Shown piece by piece: positions 23,372-24,526 of a DNA stretch of 24,526 nucleotides. Position 1 is the first letter of the stretch, and every line of letters starts with the position of its first letter. The notes under the pieces were generated by a model, which was not told the origin of the DNA, searched no databases, and saw only the letters and a program-made list of their open reading frames with translations. Made by a program: the position numbers and the translations under genes. Origin of the DNA: Clostridiales bacterium UBA7001. Lineage in GTDB: Bacteria; Bacillota; Clostridia; TANB77; CAG-508. The DNA lies in contig DJXP01000028.1 in assembly GCA_002449785.1 (NCBI GenBank), positions 1 to 24,526 of the forward strand, read 5' to 3'.

Positions 23372-24338
23372 ATGATTCATATACAATTTTAAAACATTTA
23401 AATTCATTTAATATATTATCTTCTAGGCAACTTAAATATATGTATAATTCATTTACATTTTTGCATGCTCTAATAATTACAGGATCTACATTTGATGAGA
23501 AGAAGAGTTCACATGCTAAACTAAATGACTTTATTAAAGAAAAATTAGATTTATTTCTAGCTAAATTATATGTTTCTTTAAATCTTGAAATTGCAGGGTT
23601 ATGAAATTTTTTTAATGATACTGTATATTCTTTATCTATAATATCTTGAATTGAATTATATTTTTCAGGATTAGTTGAGAAACATCTTTCAAGTTCAATT
23701 GTAGAATATGGTAATACAGCATTATTATGAGATGAAGAAACATATAAAGTTCTTTCATGAAGCTTATTAGAATTTAACTTTTCTTTATCATTTGATTCAT
23801 TTGTTTCTATTATAGGTTGTTCTGCAGTTTTTTCAAAATCATTTGTACTAAATACTTTTACATCTTCTATTTTTACATCTTTATCTTTAGTAGTATTTAT
23901 ATTAGTTATTTGAGAAGTATTTGTAGAGCTTTCGGGAAAACTAACTTCCATATATTTTAATAATGATTCCATAAATGAGTAATAGAAAACATTATCTTCT
24001 GAAATTTTCTCAAATAGTTCCATATATTTTTTATTGTAATTTTCAAAATATGAAGAATCGTATGAAGTTAAAGAAGAGTCATCTAAATATTTCTTTAATT
24101 CCAATATTTGATTAATATTATCTTTAATATTGCCAAAGCTTTTTTTGATTCCATTTAAACATGAAACAAGTGATGTGGAATCTTGAATATCAGTAGCATT
24201 ATAGATGCCATCAGATATTTTTTCTAAATATAATGCTAAAGTTTGTTTTAACTGTCTTTGTTGTGCTAAGATATTATTTAAAAGTACTTTTTCATTATTT
24301 ATAATGCTTTGATCAATTATAAATTTAGGTATAATCAT
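23370..24338 (-). CDS. Unknown two-domain soluble protein
   Basis: I do not recognise it. An N-terminal helical, coiled-coil-like domain (about 8-132) is joined to a C-terminal domain (about 208-322) by a polar Ser/Thr/Asn/Lys-rich linker (about 133-205). The C-terminal part is distinctive, with LPYSTIELERCFS (209-221), KKFHNPAISRFKETYNLAR (243-261) and VIIRACKNVNELYIYLSCL (287-305). There is no signal peptide or membrane helix, so it is probably cytoplasmic. The frame also has an ATG at 24350, but that ATG overlaps the GGAGG site (complement of 24344-24348). The ATG at 24338 is correctly spaced, giving 322 residues. It has its own promoter and runs convergent to rlmB. Confidence 0.75.
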   Translation of the reverse strand: MIIPKFIIDQSIINNEKVLLNNILAQQRQLKQTLALYLEKISDGIYNATDIQDSTSLVSCLNGIKKSFGNIKDNINQILELKKYLDDSSLTSYDSSYFENYNKKYMELFEKISEDNVFYYSFMESLLKYMEVSFPESSTNTSQITNINTTKDKDVKIEDVKVFSTNDFEKTAEQPIIETNESNDKEKLNSNKLHERTLYVSSSHNNAVLPYSTIELERCFSTNPEKYNSIQDIIDKEYTVSLKKFHNPAISRFKETYNLARNKSNFSLIKSFSLACELFFSSNVDPVIIRACKNVNELYIYLSCLEDNILNEFKCFKIVYES

Positions 24339-24360
24339 AATATCCTCCATTAGTGATTAA

Positions 24361-24389
24361 ATTATAATATAAAGTCAAAAAAAAAACAA
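24361..24389 (-). promoter_or_regulatory. Promoter of the unknown minus-strand gene
   Basis: On the minus strand TTGTTT (complement of 24384-24389), 17 bp, TATAAT (complement of 24361-24366), with a run of ten T in the spacer region. Transcription would begin near 24354, just ahead of the GGAGG site. In the last 137 bases of the window I see only AT-rich sequence with a weak hairpin near 24499-24512. Confidence 0.55.
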
Positions 24390-24526
24390 TAGAAATTTTA
24401 AATTATTAGTTATAGATATCAGTAACTATTTATATTACAATTAACAGCTTATATTAATTAACTAAAGGCTATTTATTATAATTTTTTTCAAAAAAATGTT
24501 AGTTCAAGCTAATTTTTGTTAAAAAT

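Noticed and set aside
23350..23604. Plus-strand open frame after rlmB
   Set aside because: It begins inside the terminator hairpin and is antisense to the better supported minus-strand gene.
1..24526. tRNA or rRNA genes and mobile element genes
   Set aside because: No GC-richer cloverleaf-like or rRNA-like stretch, transposase, integrase or phage gene was recognised on either strand by eye.

Overview
The window is a strongly AT-rich, densely coded bacterial chromosome segment that uses the standard genetic code; TGA serves as a real stop at the end of the first gene. Shine-Dalgarno sites (AGGAGG, GAGG, AAGGG), sigma-A-like promoters (TTGACT or TTTACA, 17 bp, TATAAT) and gene families such as ClpC with a UvrB/C-type middle domain, MgtE, NfeD with an SPFH protein, MltG and an OmpR/histidine kinase pair point to a low-GC Gram-positive, most likely an anaerobic Clostridia-type bacterium. 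That placement is inference. No rRNA, tRNA, CRISPR array, transposase or prophage genes were seen; this is mostly ordinary core genome.

Layout. Bases 1-2530 hold a two-gene cell-wall operon: a 5'-truncated MurL (UDP-MurNAc-L-Ala-L-Glu epimerase) overlapping a MurD2-type ligase. The two together make the D-Glu stem of peptidoglycan without free D-glutamate. A shared hairpin terminator separates them from a convergent small membrane protein (2544-2918, minus). Divergent from that is mgtE (3101-4450), followed by a two-component system (4539-6593). A short array of GGGAC hairpin repeats (6598-6680) precedes clpC (6744-9215). Next come a small single-pass membrane protein with its own promoter and hairpin (9338-9670), cysS (9733-11196), a long GGGAC hairpin, and a cysteine desulfurase (11330-12469). 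A convergent nfeD-SPFH pair (12512-13930, minus) follows.

The divergent nfeD/mltG gap carries a long inverted repeat, and mltG (14169-15254) has a -10 box so close to its ATG that its mRNA may be leaderless. lysS (15478-16989) and the unknown exported protein at 17140-17916 are driven by nearly identical promoters. From 17140 the genes run as a probable operon or series: unknown membrane-anchored protein, M50 site-2 protease, tsaD, metallophosphoesterase, then lepA and an RlmB-family 2'-O-methyltransferase with an unusual Arg-rich DRR-repeat N-terminal tail. A bidirectional terminator and a convergent gene of unknown function (23370-24338, minus) close the window.

Themes are peptidoglycan metabolism (murL, murD2, mltG), translation and tRNA/rRNA modification (cysS, lysS, tsaD, lepA, rlmB), and membrane and protein quality control (clpC, SPFH/NfeD, M50). 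The most biologically interesting items are the MurL/MurD2 route, the GGGAC hairpin family, the duplicated promoter, the possible leaderless mltG transcript and the DRR tail of RlmB.
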